Assembly (NCBI RefSeq): GCF_025148785.1
Contig: NZ_CP102271.1
Coordinates: 1,481,972 to 1,545,971, forward strand
Direction: 5' to 3'
Length of the DNA: 64,000 nucleotides
Source of the DNA: Catenibacterium mitsuokai
GTDB taxonomy: Bacteria > Bacillota_I > Bacilli_A > Erysipelotrichales > Coprobacillaceae
The first letter of the stretch is position 1; the number at the start of each line of letters is the position of its first letter. The position numbers and the translations under genes are program-made. Below are positions 27,055 to 35,340 of this stretch, piece after piece. The notes below the pieces were generated by a model. That model searched no databases. It had not been told where the DNA came from and saw only the letters and a list, made by a program, of their open reading frames with translations.

Positions 27055-28089
27055 ATGATAGATAGAACTCTTGAATCACCTAGTAATAATCTGAGTGTCT
27101 CAGCATTATGTGATACTGCAGGTGTTTCAAGAAGTGGGTTCTATTCATGGAAGAAACGAAAAGGTTCCATAAGCGAAAAAGAAGAACAAGACCGTAAGGA
27201 TTTTGAACTGATTTTAGAAGCATACAGGTTCAAAGGATATGACAAGGGCAGACGTGGTATTCATATGCGTCTTCTTCACATGGGCATTGTGATGAACCAT
27301 AAAAAGATTTCAAGACTGATGAAGAAATACGGACTATTCTGTCCAATAAGAAAAGCCAATCCTGCAAGAAGAATGGCTAAGGCAATGAAAACATCAAATT
27401 ATGCAGATAATATTCTAAACAGACACTTCGAGGAATATGGTCCTGGATATGTGCTTGAAACAGATATTACTTATCTATTCTACGGTCACAAAAGATCTAA
27501 AGCCTATCTATCGGTGATAAAGGATGGATTTACAAAGCAGATTCTTGCATATGTATTATCACCGTCTTTAGAAGTAGACTTTGTCCTGGAGACAATCAAT
27601 CAGCTTTACAGTAAACATAAGCATAATATTCACACTGATGCTTTGATACACAGTGATCAGGGTGTGCATTATACAAGTGTCAAGTTTATTGACTTACTCA
27701 AGAGCCTGGAAATCAGACAGTCAATGTCAAGAAGAGGAAACTGCTGGGACAACGCTCCCCAGGAATCCTTCTTCGGACATATGAAAGATGAGATAGGTAG
27801 ATATACAGAGAATGCCTGCTCATATGAAGAACTAAAGGAAATAATAGATTCCTATATGGTTTATTACAACAATGATCGTTATCAGTACAATCTGGCCAAA
27901 CTTTCACCAAATGAATATTTTGAATATTATATAACTGGTGAATACCCACTAATTCATGTCGCAAAGGAGCCTGATGAATATAAGGAAAAATTCAGACAGA
28001 TAAGAAATAATCTTGATAGAAACTCAACGCTCGAGAAATTAGTAGCTATCCTTCAAAGAATAACTCATTTCAAACAGTCCATCAGGTAG
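27055..28089 (+). CDS. IS3-family transposase OrfB (DDE integrase core)
   Basis: A 344-residue catalytic part with an HTH_21 domain (SRSGFYSWKKRKG, GRRGIHMRL) and an rve core. The DDE residues are in LETDITYLF, HSDQGVHYTS and PQESFFGHMKDE. The frame is open upstream of this ATG to the frameshift site, so the natural product is the fused OrfAB. The C-terminus is longer than most OrfB proteins, and its last 51 bases overlap the antisense passenger gene. It looks intact and possibly active. Confidence 0.92.
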   Translation: MIDRTLESPSNNLSVSALCDTAGVSRSGFYSWKKRKGSISEKEEQDRKDFELILEAYRFKGYDKGRRGIHMRLLHMGIVMNHKKISRLMKKYGLFCPIRKANPARRMAKAMKTSNYADNILNRHFEEYGPGYVLETDITYLFYGHKRSKAYLSVIKDGFTKQILAYVLSPSLEVDFVLETINQLYSKHKHNIHTDALIHSDQGVHYTSVKFIDLLKSLEIRQSMSRRGNCWDNAPQESFFGHMKDEIGRYTENACSYEELKEIIDSYMVYYNNDRYQYNLAKLSPNEYFEYYITGEYPLIHVAKEPDEYKEKFRQIRNNLDRNSTLEKLVAILQRITHFKQSIR

Positions 28090-28410
28090 TCTGCGTAAAT
28101 GACTTCTGATTATATCTATATCATTATTACTTAATGATGCAAAGCCAAAATCATCCATCTTAGTGAATATAACAGTGCCATTAAAATAACCGTCAGCATC
28201 ATCTGGAAATGATCTGTAAACAATAGTATGACCAGTATCATATACACTTAAATCCTTTACAAGAAGATAGACTGATGGATCATCATCAAATATATAATCT
28301 CGGTAGTCAAATACACCAAGTTCATTTCTTATGACTTCCTTCATTCTATCTGTTTCCAATACACATAAAACTCCATCTTTAATAATTACATATTTACATA
28401 GTTTACACAT
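28039..28410 (-). CDS. Unknown passenger protein inside the IS3 element (123 aa)
   Basis: Starts at 28410 with CAGGAGG seven bases upstream. It begins MCKLCKYVIIKDGVLCVLE and contains FDDDPSVYLLVKDLSVYD, GTVIFTKMDDFGFASLS and a short amphipathic C-terminus. No catalytic motif or family is recognised. It lies between orfB and the right inverted repeat, convergent with orfB and overlapping it by 51 bases. Being inside the inverted repeats makes it cargo of the element rather than a chromosomal gene (inference). Confidence 0.7.
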   Translation of the reverse strand: MCKLCKYVIIKDGVLCVLETDRMKEVIRNELGVFDYRDYIFDDDPSVYLLVKDLSVYDTGHTIVYRSFPDDADGYFNGTVIFTKMDDFGFASLSNNDIDIIRSHLRRLPDGLFEMSYSLKDSY

Positions 28411-28485
28411 AAAAATATCCTCCTGGTTAATTACACCTAGAGGATATCTTTATTTCTAATCATTTTTAAGCGCCTTTTTATTTAA

Positions 28486-28505
28486 TGTCCTTGACTCGGG
28501 GTCCA
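28486..28505 (-). repeat. Right terminal inverted repeat of the IS3 element
   Basis: Complement reads TGGACCCCGAGTCAAGGACA, matching the left end at the outer seven and inner seven bases. Confidence 0.75.
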
Positions 28506-28541
28506 CATTAATCTACATCCTAACTATCCTTTCTACATTAA

Positions 28542-29615
28542 TTATTCAATGATTGTTAATTCCTTTGGATAACTATTTAATACCTTACAACCATCTTCAG
28601 TGACCATAACTAAGTCTTCAATACGAACTCCAAAATCACCCTGTAAATAAACACCAGGTTCAATTGAGAAGATCATACCAGGCTTTGCGATAATATCACT
28701 CACAGAAGATACATCACCAAATTCATGGACATCTTTACCAATGAAATGACCTAAACGATGATTGAATTCTTTACCATAACCTGCTTCAGTAATGATATTT
28801 CTTGCGACTGCATCAATTTCAGATAATTTCATACCTGGCTTGATGGCAGCTTCAGCTGCTTCATTTGCCTTTAATACAAGATTGTATACTTCTTTCTGCT
28901 TTTGGGATACTTCTTTATAGAAGAATGTTCTTGTCATATCAGAACAATATCCTTTATAGATACATCCCATATCAACGATAATAGAATCTCCTGGCTTTAA
29001 ACGGCTATCATCGCATGAATGATGAGGATTCGCCCCATTGGCACCATAACCCATGATTGGACTAAATGAATGACCTGATGCACCTAATGACTTGTAATAA
29101 GCAAGTAATGCTTCATCCATTTCAATTTCAGTCTTATCTGTTGCAAGTAATCTTTTTACTTCAGCCATTGCTGTATCATTCATTTCACTTGCTTTAAACA
29201 TAAGTGCCTTTTCTTCATCATCCTTCTGCATTCTTACTTCATCCACGCATAGTGATCCTAAGACATATTGAGCGTTGACGCTATCCTGTACAGGAATCAA
29301 GAAACGTGCTGGCATATTCTTATCTACACCAATCACCTTTGCATCCTTTAAATAATCTGCAAGTAATGCTGGAGCATTATCTGTATCATCAAACCAAGTA
29401 ATAGGCATACCTAAGTCTTCTTCTACATAGAATAAGTTATTGAAGAATAACTGATGATTTCCCTTTGAAGAAACAACCATGACATACATTCTTTCACCAG
29501 GATGATTGACATAATCCAATAAATAATCGATAGAAACAGGGTCAGTGACTAATAAATAGTCAATGCCTCTTTCTTCCATCTTTTCTAATACTTTATTTAT
29601 TCTCTTCTGATTCAT
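28542..29615 (-). CDS. Xaa-Pro aminopeptidase-type M24 metallopeptidase
   Basis: Cytoplasmic dipeptidase/aminopeptidase acting before proline. A creatinase-like N-terminal domain (1-125) is followed by the pita-bread fold. Metal ligands are visible: VDMGC and SDMTRTF (two Asp), GHFIGKDVHE (His), SIEPGVYL and RIEDLVMV (two Glu). Length 357. The start at 29615 has GAGG nine bases upstream and overlaps aspS by 23 bases, so it is co-translated at the end of the hisS-aspS operon. Its exact substrate is inferred from the family. Confidence 0.92.
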   Translation of the reverse strand: MNQKRINKVLEKMEERGIDYLLVTDPVSIDYLLDYVNHPGERMYVMVVSSKGNHQLFFNNLFYVEEDLGMPITWFDDTDNAPALLADYLKDAKVIGVDKNMPARFLIPVQDSVNAQYVLGSLCVDEVRMQKDDEEKALMFKASEMNDTAMAEVKRLLATDKTEIEMDEALLAYYKSLGASGHSFSPIMGYGANGANPHHSCDDSRLKPGDSIIVDMGCIYKGYCSDMTRTFFYKEVSQKQKEVYNLVLKANEAAEAAIKPGMKLSEIDAVARNIITEAGYGKEFNHRLGHFIGKDVHEFGDVSSVSDIIAKPGMIFSIEPGVYLQGDFGVRIEDLVMVTEDGCKVLNSYPKELTIIE

Positions 29616-31359
29616 ATTCAGTAACCTCAATTCCTAAGTCCTTTAACTGATCATTATCTACTGGTGTAGGTGCTTTTGACATTGGACAAGTTGCACTTGT
29701 ATTCTTAGGGAAGGCAATAACGTCTCTTAAAGAATCACATCCACAAAGTAACATTGCGAAACGGTCTAATCCCAATGCAAATCCAGCATGTGGTGGTGCA
29801 CCATATCTAAATGCATCCACAAACCAGCCAAACTGTGCATCAATTCTTTCCTGTGTGAATCCTAAAGCCTTGAAGGCACGATCCTGTAATTCCTCTTCAT
29901 AGATTCTCTGAGATCCGCCACCAAGTTCGAAACCGTTTAAGACGATATCATAAGCATCTGCTAAGCAGTTTGCTGGATCTGTATCAATCTTATCTAGATC
30001 AGAATCCTTTGGACGAGTGAATGGATGGTGCATTGCATAGTATCTTCCATCTTCTTCAGAATATTCAAACATTGGGAAATCAACAACCCATAAGAAGTTG
30101 AATTGACGAGGATCATATAACTTTAATTCTTTACCTAAATGATTTCTGATTGCTGCAAGAGCATCACATACAACCATATAATGAGTATCACTCACAAATA
30201 GTAATAAATCTCCTACCTCAGCATTCATCTTTTCTAATAAGGCACTCATCTGTTCTTCAGTAAAGAATTTTGCGATAGGACCAGATACACCCTTATCAGT
30301 CACTTTTAACCAAGCAAGACCTTTAGCCTTATATTTCTTAGCAAGTTCAGTTAAAGCATCAATCTTCTTACGTGAATAGTTATCTGCTTCACCCTTGACA
30401 TTAAGACCTTTTACATGTCCTCCTGCTTCAAGTGCACTCTTGAATACCACAAAGTCAACATCCTTCACTGTTTCATTTAAATTAACGAGTTTCAAATCAA
30501 AACGTGTATCAGGCTTATCGATACCATAAGTTTCCATCGCATCATGCCAAGTCATTCTTGGGAATGGTAACTGAACATCAATGTTCATAACATCCTTCAT
30601 AACCTTCTTGATTAAGCCTTCACCAATACCAATTACCTGATCCGTATTCATGAAACTCATTTCTACGTCCACCTGAGTGAATTCTGGCTGACGGTCAGCA
30701 CGTAAGTCTTCATCACGGAAACATCTAGCAATCTGATAATAACGTTCAAAACCAGCTACCATTAATAACTGCTTAAATAACTGTGGAGACTGTGGTAATG
30801 CATAAAATGAACCATTATGTACACGTGAAGGTACTAAGAAGTCTCTTGCACCTTCTGGTGTAGATTTATTTAAATAAGGTGTTTCAATTTCTACGAATTC
30901 TTCACTATCTAAATATTCATGAATAGCTCTGACAATCTTAGCACGTCTCATGATGTTCTTCTGAAGAGCTGGACGTCTTAAATCAAGATAACGATATTTC
31001 ATTCTTGTTTCTTCTAAGGCATCCGTTTCATCCGCAATAATCATAGGAGTAGTCGCAGCCTTATTAACAATCTTTACTTCTTCAGCCTGGATTTCAATAT
31101 CACCAGTTGGCATATCTGGATTCTTAGAGCTTCTTTCTACGACAGTCCCTTTGATATCAAGAATATATTCGTTCTTAACATCCTTTAACTGTTCATTGAA
31201 TGATTCATCAAAGATCACCTGTGTAATACCATGACGGTCTCTTAAGTCTACAAAGACTAAAGCACCTAAGTTTCTCTTTTTAGCTACCCAGCCAATAAGT
31301 TCTACTTTTTTATTGACATCAGTAATTCTTAGTTCTCCATTGTTGTGAGTTCTATTCAT
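29593..31359 (-). CDS. aspS: Aspartyl-tRNA synthetase
   Basis: Class IIb synthetase. It has an N-terminal OB-fold anticodon domain (about 1-110, IGWVAKKRNLGALVFVDLRD), class II motif 2 around FRDEDLRADRQPEFTQ, a bacterial GAD insert (about 300-420) and motif 3 GFALGLDRFAM near the end. The 588 residues begin at 31359, chosen for AAGGAG nine bases upstream; it overlaps the hisS stop by 8 bases. Whether it is discriminating or also charges tRNA-Asn cannot be decided from sequence alone. Confidence 0.97.
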   Translation of the reverse strand: MNRTHNNGELRITDVNKKVELIGWVAKKRNLGALVFVDLRDRHGITQVIFDESFNEQLKDVKNEYILDIKGTVVERSSKNPDMPTGDIEIQAEEVKIVNKAATTPMIIADETDALEETRMKYRYLDLRRPALQKNIMRRAKIVRAIHEYLDSEEFVEIETPYLNKSTPEGARDFLVPSRVHNGSFYALPQSPQLFKQLLMVAGFERYYQIARCFRDEDLRADRQPEFTQVDVEMSFMNTDQVIGIGEGLIKKVMKDVMNIDVQLPFPRMTWHDAMETYGIDKPDTRFDLKLVNLNETVKDVDFVVFKSALEAGGHVKGLNVKGEADNYSRKKIDALTELAKKYKAKGLAWLKVTDKGVSGPIAKFFTEEQMSALLEKMNAEVGDLLLFVSDTHYMVVCDALAAIRNHLGKELKLYDPRQFNFLWVVDFPMFEYSEEDGRYYAMHHPFTRPKDSDLDKIDTDPANCLADAYDIVLNGFELGGGSQRIYEEELQDRAFKALGFTQERIDAQFGWFVDAFRYGAPPHAGFALGLDRFAMLLCGCDSLRDVIAFPKNTSATCPMSKAPTPVDNDQLKDLGIEVTEYESEENK

Positions 31360-32632
31360 GTTCATGATCTCCTTCATAATGATTTTCAATATAACTTAAG
31401 ATATCTTCTAATTTAACTTCACTCTGTTCTTTAGAATGATTGCAGCGGATATTTACATATTCACCCTTTACTTCATCTTCACCAATAATAATAGAAAGAT
31501 GTGCACCAAAACGGTCGCTAGACTTGAACTGTCCTTTTAAGCCTCTACCTGCATAATCCATATCACAAGTAAAGCCGTTTGCTCTAAGCATTGTAATGAT
31601 CTGCATTGCTAAATCTCTTGCTTCATCACCTAATGGCATAACATAAACATCAATACCATTTTCTTCATCTTCTTCATCATCTAATGCAAGCATGAGTCTT
31701 TCCATACCAAATGCAAAGCCTACACCAGGAGTCGCAGGACCTCCAAGTTCTTCAACAAGACCATTGTAGCGTCCTCCACCACCAACAGTAGAACCAGCTC
31801 CTAACTTTGGATCATCACTGATGATTTCAAATACTGTATGAGAATAGTAGTCTAATCCTCTTACTAAATTCGTATCTACAACATATTCGATTTCTAAATC
31901 ATCTAATAAACTGCAGACTTTATCGAAATGTGCTTTCGCTTTTTCACTTAAATAATCAATTGTACGAGGCGCAGAAGTCATGATTGGATTCTTCGCATCG
32001 ACTTTACAATCTAGAATTCTTAATGGGTTCTTTTCAAAACGAGCCTGGCAGTCTTCACATAAATCATTAAGCACAGGTCTGAAATGATCCTTTAAAGCTT
32101 CTCTATAAGCAGTTCTTGATTCATCATCACCTAATGAGTTGATATGAAGCTTAATATTCTTAATACCAAGTGCTTCTACAATTGTCACTGCCATCAACAT
32201 ACATTCAACATCTACGTATGGTGATTCTACACCTAACATTTCTACACCGAACTGGTGGAACTGTCTCTGTCTACCATTTTGTGGACGTTCATATCTAAAC
32301 ATTGGTCCCATATAGTAAACCTTCTGTAGCTTTTCAGGTAAAGCATACATCTTATCTTCTACATAAGCTCTTGCAATACCTGCAGTTCCTTCTGGTCTTA
32401 AAGTAAGAGAACGATCTCCCTTATCCTTAAATGTATACATTTCTTTAGTCACTACATCTGTAGTATCACCAACTGCTCGGCTAAATAGTTCTGTGTGCTC
32501 AAAGATTGGTGTACGCATTTCTTTTACGTTGTAATTTGCGGCAACAGTTCTTAATAGCTGTTCCATTTCAATCCATTTTTCTGAATTTTCAGGGGTAATA
32601 TCTACTGTCCCTCTTGGTCTATTGTATTTCAT
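31352..32632 (-). CDS. hisS: Histidyl-tRNA synthetase
   Basis: Class IIa synthetase. It begins MKYNRPRGTVDITPENSEKW (the PRGTxD signature). Motif 2 is YMGPMFRYERPQNGRQRQFH, and the histidine signatures LVRGLDYYSHTVFE and GGGRYNGLVEELGGP are present. An anticodon-binding domain occupies about 325-415. Length 426. The start at 32632 is set by AAGGAGG. It is the first gene after the T-box at 32655-32856. Confidence 0.97.
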   Translation of the reverse strand: MKYNRPRGTVDITPENSEKWIEMEQLLRTVAANYNVKEMRTPIFEHTELFSRAVGDTTDVVTKEMYTFKDKGDRSLTLRPEGTAGIARAYVEDKMYALPEKLQKVYYMGPMFRYERPQNGRQRQFHQFGVEMLGVESPYVDVECMLMAVTIVEALGIKNIKLHINSLGDDESRTAYREALKDHFRPVLNDLCEDCQARFEKNPLRILDCKVDAKNPIMTSAPRTIDYLSEKAKAHFDKVCSLLDDLEIEYVVDTNLVRGLDYYSHTVFEIISDDPKLGAGSTVGGGGRYNGLVEELGGPATPGVGFAFGMERLMLALDDEEDEENGIDVYVMPLGDEARDLAMQIITMLRANGFTCDMDYAGRGLKGQFKSSDRFGAHLSIIIGEDEVKGEYVNIRCNHSKEQSEVKLEDILSYIENHYEGDHEHE

Positions 32633-32654
32633 AGGTTCCTCCTTTTTAAACAAT

Positions 32655-32856
32655 AAAAAACGTCCTTAATCTAAGGACGTTAATACGCGGTACCACCTTA
32701 GTTCATGAATAAATCATGCACTTTATTTAGTTATAACGTTACCAACGTGCTTTTTTAAAGCATTCTCCAAAGTGTCCCATAACTTCTCATTAGTCATTTC
32801 CACCAGCCATGACCTCTCTATCAATGTCCATTATTTAATCTTCTTCACTGAATATA
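32655..32856 (-). promoter_or_regulatory. T-box leader of hisS-aspS, specifier GAC with an overlapping CAC
   Basis: T-box element at 32686-32700 (TAAGGTGGTACCGCG on the minus strand) and terminator stem at 32659-32681 (AACGTCCTTA/TAAGGACGTT, then T's). The specifier site reads GGGACACUUUGGAG. In the register shared with the Tyr, Val and Arg leaders the codon is GAC (Asp, 32774-32776), while a two-base shift gives CAC (His, 32772-32774). The operon encodes both synthetases. Confidence 0.9.
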
Positions 32857-32861
32857 AGGTG

Positions 32862-32890
32862 ATTATAAATCAAAAGTATATTTAATTCAA
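32862..32890 (-). promoter_or_regulatory. hisS-aspS promoter
   Basis: TTGAAT (32885-32890), 17-bp spacer, TATAAT (32862-32867); the -35 box lies five bases after the relA stop. Confidence 0.75.
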
Positions 32891-32894
32891 GTCA

Positions 32895-35111
32895 CTAATG
32901 AATTACACGGCGAATTTCTGCAACACCCTGTACTTTATTCATGTTATCAATTGTATTCTGTAAGATTTCTGCATTCTCTACAGATAACGTTAAACGAATA
33001 TGAGCATCTAAATCCATGATATTCGCATTAATCTTAAGAATATTCACTTTTACCTGACTTAAGCATGTCACAATATCACTTAATAAATTAGGACGATCTA
33101 ATCCAACGACTTCTAGATCCACATTAAAGCGCTTCTGTTCAATATTAGGATAATCCCAATAAACATCAATCAAACGTCCTTTAGCAACACTCTTGACATT
33201 TGGACAATCCGCACGATGAATCTTGATACCCTGTCCTTTAGATACGAAACCAACAATCTTATCACCAGGAATAGGATTACAGCATTTAGATAACTGCATC
33301 TTTAATCCATCTACACCAGTGACTGCTACACCAATACTTTTTTCATGTTTCTTATTTAATTCCTGAATATTGTTGTTGTGGCGAAGGATTTGAGACAAGT
33401 TGTCAAAGAATCCTCTCTTTTGTGGAGCCACCTTATCTAAAAGTGTAGAAGCAGTCGCATGCTTCTTACCTAATGCGAAAAGTACATCATCAAATGTATT
33501 GGCACCAAATGAGCCAAGATATGTTCTATAAGTATCTGGACTCATATAAGTCTTCTCATCAAGCTGTCTTGCTCGGATTTCATCCCTAAGAAGTCTTCTT
33601 CCTTCTTCAATAATCTGTTTTTTATTTTCTTCTTCATGTTTTGTGATATATTGACGAATCTTATTACGAGCACCCGCTGTTCTTACAAACTTCAGCCAGC
33701 CTTCACTTGGACTAGAATTCTTGTTGGTCTTGATTTCTACAATATCACCTGTTTTTAATTTGGTATCAAAAGGAACCATAACACCATTCACAATTGCCCC
33801 AACCGCATGATGTCCAACTTCTGTATGGACACGATAAGCAAAGTCAATCGGTGTAGACCCATTTGGTAATTCTACAATACGACCTGCAGGTGTTAAAGCA
33901 TAAACATTGGCTTCAAAGATATCACGTTGTAACGTATTATAATAATCTTTGGCCTCATTATCCTTCATTTCATCACTTACAGTAATGAACTCACTCATCC
34001 ACTGAAGCTTTTCTCCAATTTCCTTCTGTTCCTGTTTCGCATTATACTTCTTGCCTTCTTTATAACGCCAATGAGATGCAACCCCTCTTTCAGCGAGTTC
34101 ATCCATCTCTTCAGTACGAATCTGGATTTCAAATACATAGCCTTTTTCACCAATAACAGATGTATGTAATGACTGATACATATTAGGCTTAGGCATGGCA
34201 ATATAATCCTTAAAACGTCCAGGAATCGCACGATACTTTTCATGCATAATACCTAATACTTCATAACATTCATTCTTAGTTTCTACAATAATACGCAAAG
34301 CATTTAAATCATAGATTTCATCAAAACGCTTATGCTTATAAACCATCTTTTTATAGATAGAATAAATATGCTTTGCACGACCCTTAATACGATATTTGAT
34401 ATTTGTACCTTCAAGATTCTTTTCCACTGACTTAATCATTGCATCAACTGAATCTTTTCTTTCACTCTTCTTCTTATCAAGGAGCGCAGCAATTTCTTTA
34501 TAAGCCTTTGGATCAAGATAGAATAAACATAAATCTTCTAATTCAACTCGAATATCATTAATACCTAAACGATGCGCTATTGGTGCATAGACTTCCAGTG
34601 TTTCTCTAGAAATACGCTGCTGCTTTTCAGGGCTCATATATTGAAGCGTACGCATATTATGAAGTCTATCAGCTAATTTAATCAAGATAACTCGAATATC
34701 CTTGGCCATCGCAATATAAATCTTACGATGATTTTCAGCATGGAAATCACTTTCTTCCATATAAGGCATCTTAGTGATCTTAGTAACACCCTCTACTAGT
34801 GTAGTGACTTCTTCACCAAATTTTTCAATCATTTCTTCTCGAGGCACATCACAATCTTCCATGACATCATGAAGAAGTCCTGCTGCAATAGTAATTGGTC
34901 CAGTCTGTAATGTTGCAAGAATATAAGCAACCCAGATCAAATGAATTGTATAAGGTTCACCACTTTTTCTTTTCTGTTCCTTGTGCTTCACCATGATAAA
35001 ATCATAAGCCTTCTGGATCAGAGCCAAGCTTTCTTCTTTTGTGATATATGTCTTAACAAGAGCAAGGACGTCGTCGTAACTCATTGGGTCCCCTGCGCCT
35101 TTATATTTCAT
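32895..35111 (-). CDS. relA: Bifunctional (p)ppGpp synthetase/hydrolase
   Basis: A 738-residue long RSH protein of the stringent response. The N-terminal hydrolase has HD residues in GLLHDVMEDCDV (about 64-75). The synthetase contains RIKGRAKHIYSIYKKM (about 240-255) and RFKDYIAMPKPNMYQSLHTS. A TGS domain (about 390-455) and a C-terminal ACT domain with VDLEVVGLDRPNLLSDI follow. The start has GAGGGGG eight bases upstream. Only about 24 bases separate the start from the end of an IS200/IS605 insertion, which has moved the likely native promoter 2.4 kb away. Confidence 0.96.
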   Translation of the reverse strand: MKYKGAGDPMSYDDVLALVKTYITKEESLALIQKAYDFIMVKHKEQKRKSGEPYTIHLIWVAYILATLQTGPITIAAGLLHDVMEDCDVPREEMIEKFGEEVTTLVEGVTKITKMPYMEESDFHAENHRKIYIAMAKDIRVILIKLADRLHNMRTLQYMSPEKQQRISRETLEVYAPIAHRLGINDIRVELEDLCLFYLDPKAYKEIAALLDKKKSERKDSVDAMIKSVEKNLEGTNIKYRIKGRAKHIYSIYKKMVYKHKRFDEIYDLNALRIIVETKNECYEVLGIMHEKYRAIPGRFKDYIAMPKPNMYQSLHTSVIGEKGYVFEIQIRTEEMDELAERGVASHWRYKEGKKYNAKQEQKEIGEKLQWMSEFITVSDEMKDNEAKDYYNTLQRDIFEANVYALTPAGRIVELPNGSTPIDFAYRVHTEVGHHAVGAIVNGVMVPFDTKLKTGDIVEIKTNKNSSPSEGWLKFVRTAGARNKIRQYITKHEEENKKQIIEEGRRLLRDEIRARQLDEKTYMSPDTYRTYLGSFGANTFDDVLFALGKKHATASTLLDKVAPQKRGFFDNLSQILRHNNNIQELNKKHEKSIGVAVTGVDGLKMQLSKCCNPIPGDKIVGFVSKGQGIKIHRADCPNVKSVAKGRLIDVYWDYPNIEQKRFNVDLEVVGLDRPNLLSDIVTCLSQVKVNILKINANIMDLDAHIRLTLSVENAEILQNTIDNMNKVQGVAEIRRVIH

Positions 35112-35134
35112 AATAACACCCCCTCATATATTAC

Positions 35135-35340
35135 CTCAATTCTGACTACTCCCACGGGCAAGTCCGTGGGGTTCTTACTGTCAAGTTTAGCTTGTAATCG
35201 TACATCATTTTCAGACTTTGGAATACAAGTGTAAATCTATTTAAGTAAGAACTTCTATTACCAAGCAGTCCAACGACCACATTAACGGTAAATTTCTATC
35301 TTGCGATATGGAAGTATAATCAATCTCCCTGATGTTTATT
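35135..35340 (-). ncRNA. Candidate omega-RNA (reRNA) at the right end of the tnpB element
   Basis: About 200 non-coding bases follow the tnpB stop and end in a hairpin CCCACGG/CCGTGGG (35151-35170), then AATTGAG at 35134-35140 where the element appears to end. In this family the tnpB 3' region and right end form the guide RNA scaffold, with flanking DNA as the guide. If so, the guide would be the relA ribosome-binding region. Assigned from position only. Confidence 0.4.
35151..35170 (-). repeat. Right-end hairpin of the IS200/IS605 element
   Basis: CCCACGG, 6-nt loop, CCGTGGG; counterpart of the left-end hairpin and the likely TnpA recognition structure. Confidence 0.65.

Larger units (their letters stand above)
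26505..28505 (+). mobile_element. IS3-family insertion sequence, about 2.0 kb, with an antisense passenger gene
   Basis: The element is bounded by imperfect inverted repeats: TGGACCCTGTAAAAAGGACA at 26505-26524 and its counterpart at 28486-28505. They match at about 15 of 20 positions. It holds orfA and orfB in the plus orientation with a -1 frameshift signal, plus a minus-strand gene (28039-28410) inside the right end. At 2.0 kb it is longer than usual IS3 elements (1.2-1.5 kb). No clear target duplication is seen at the two edges. It is the only plus-strand coding unit in the window. Confidence 0.85.
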
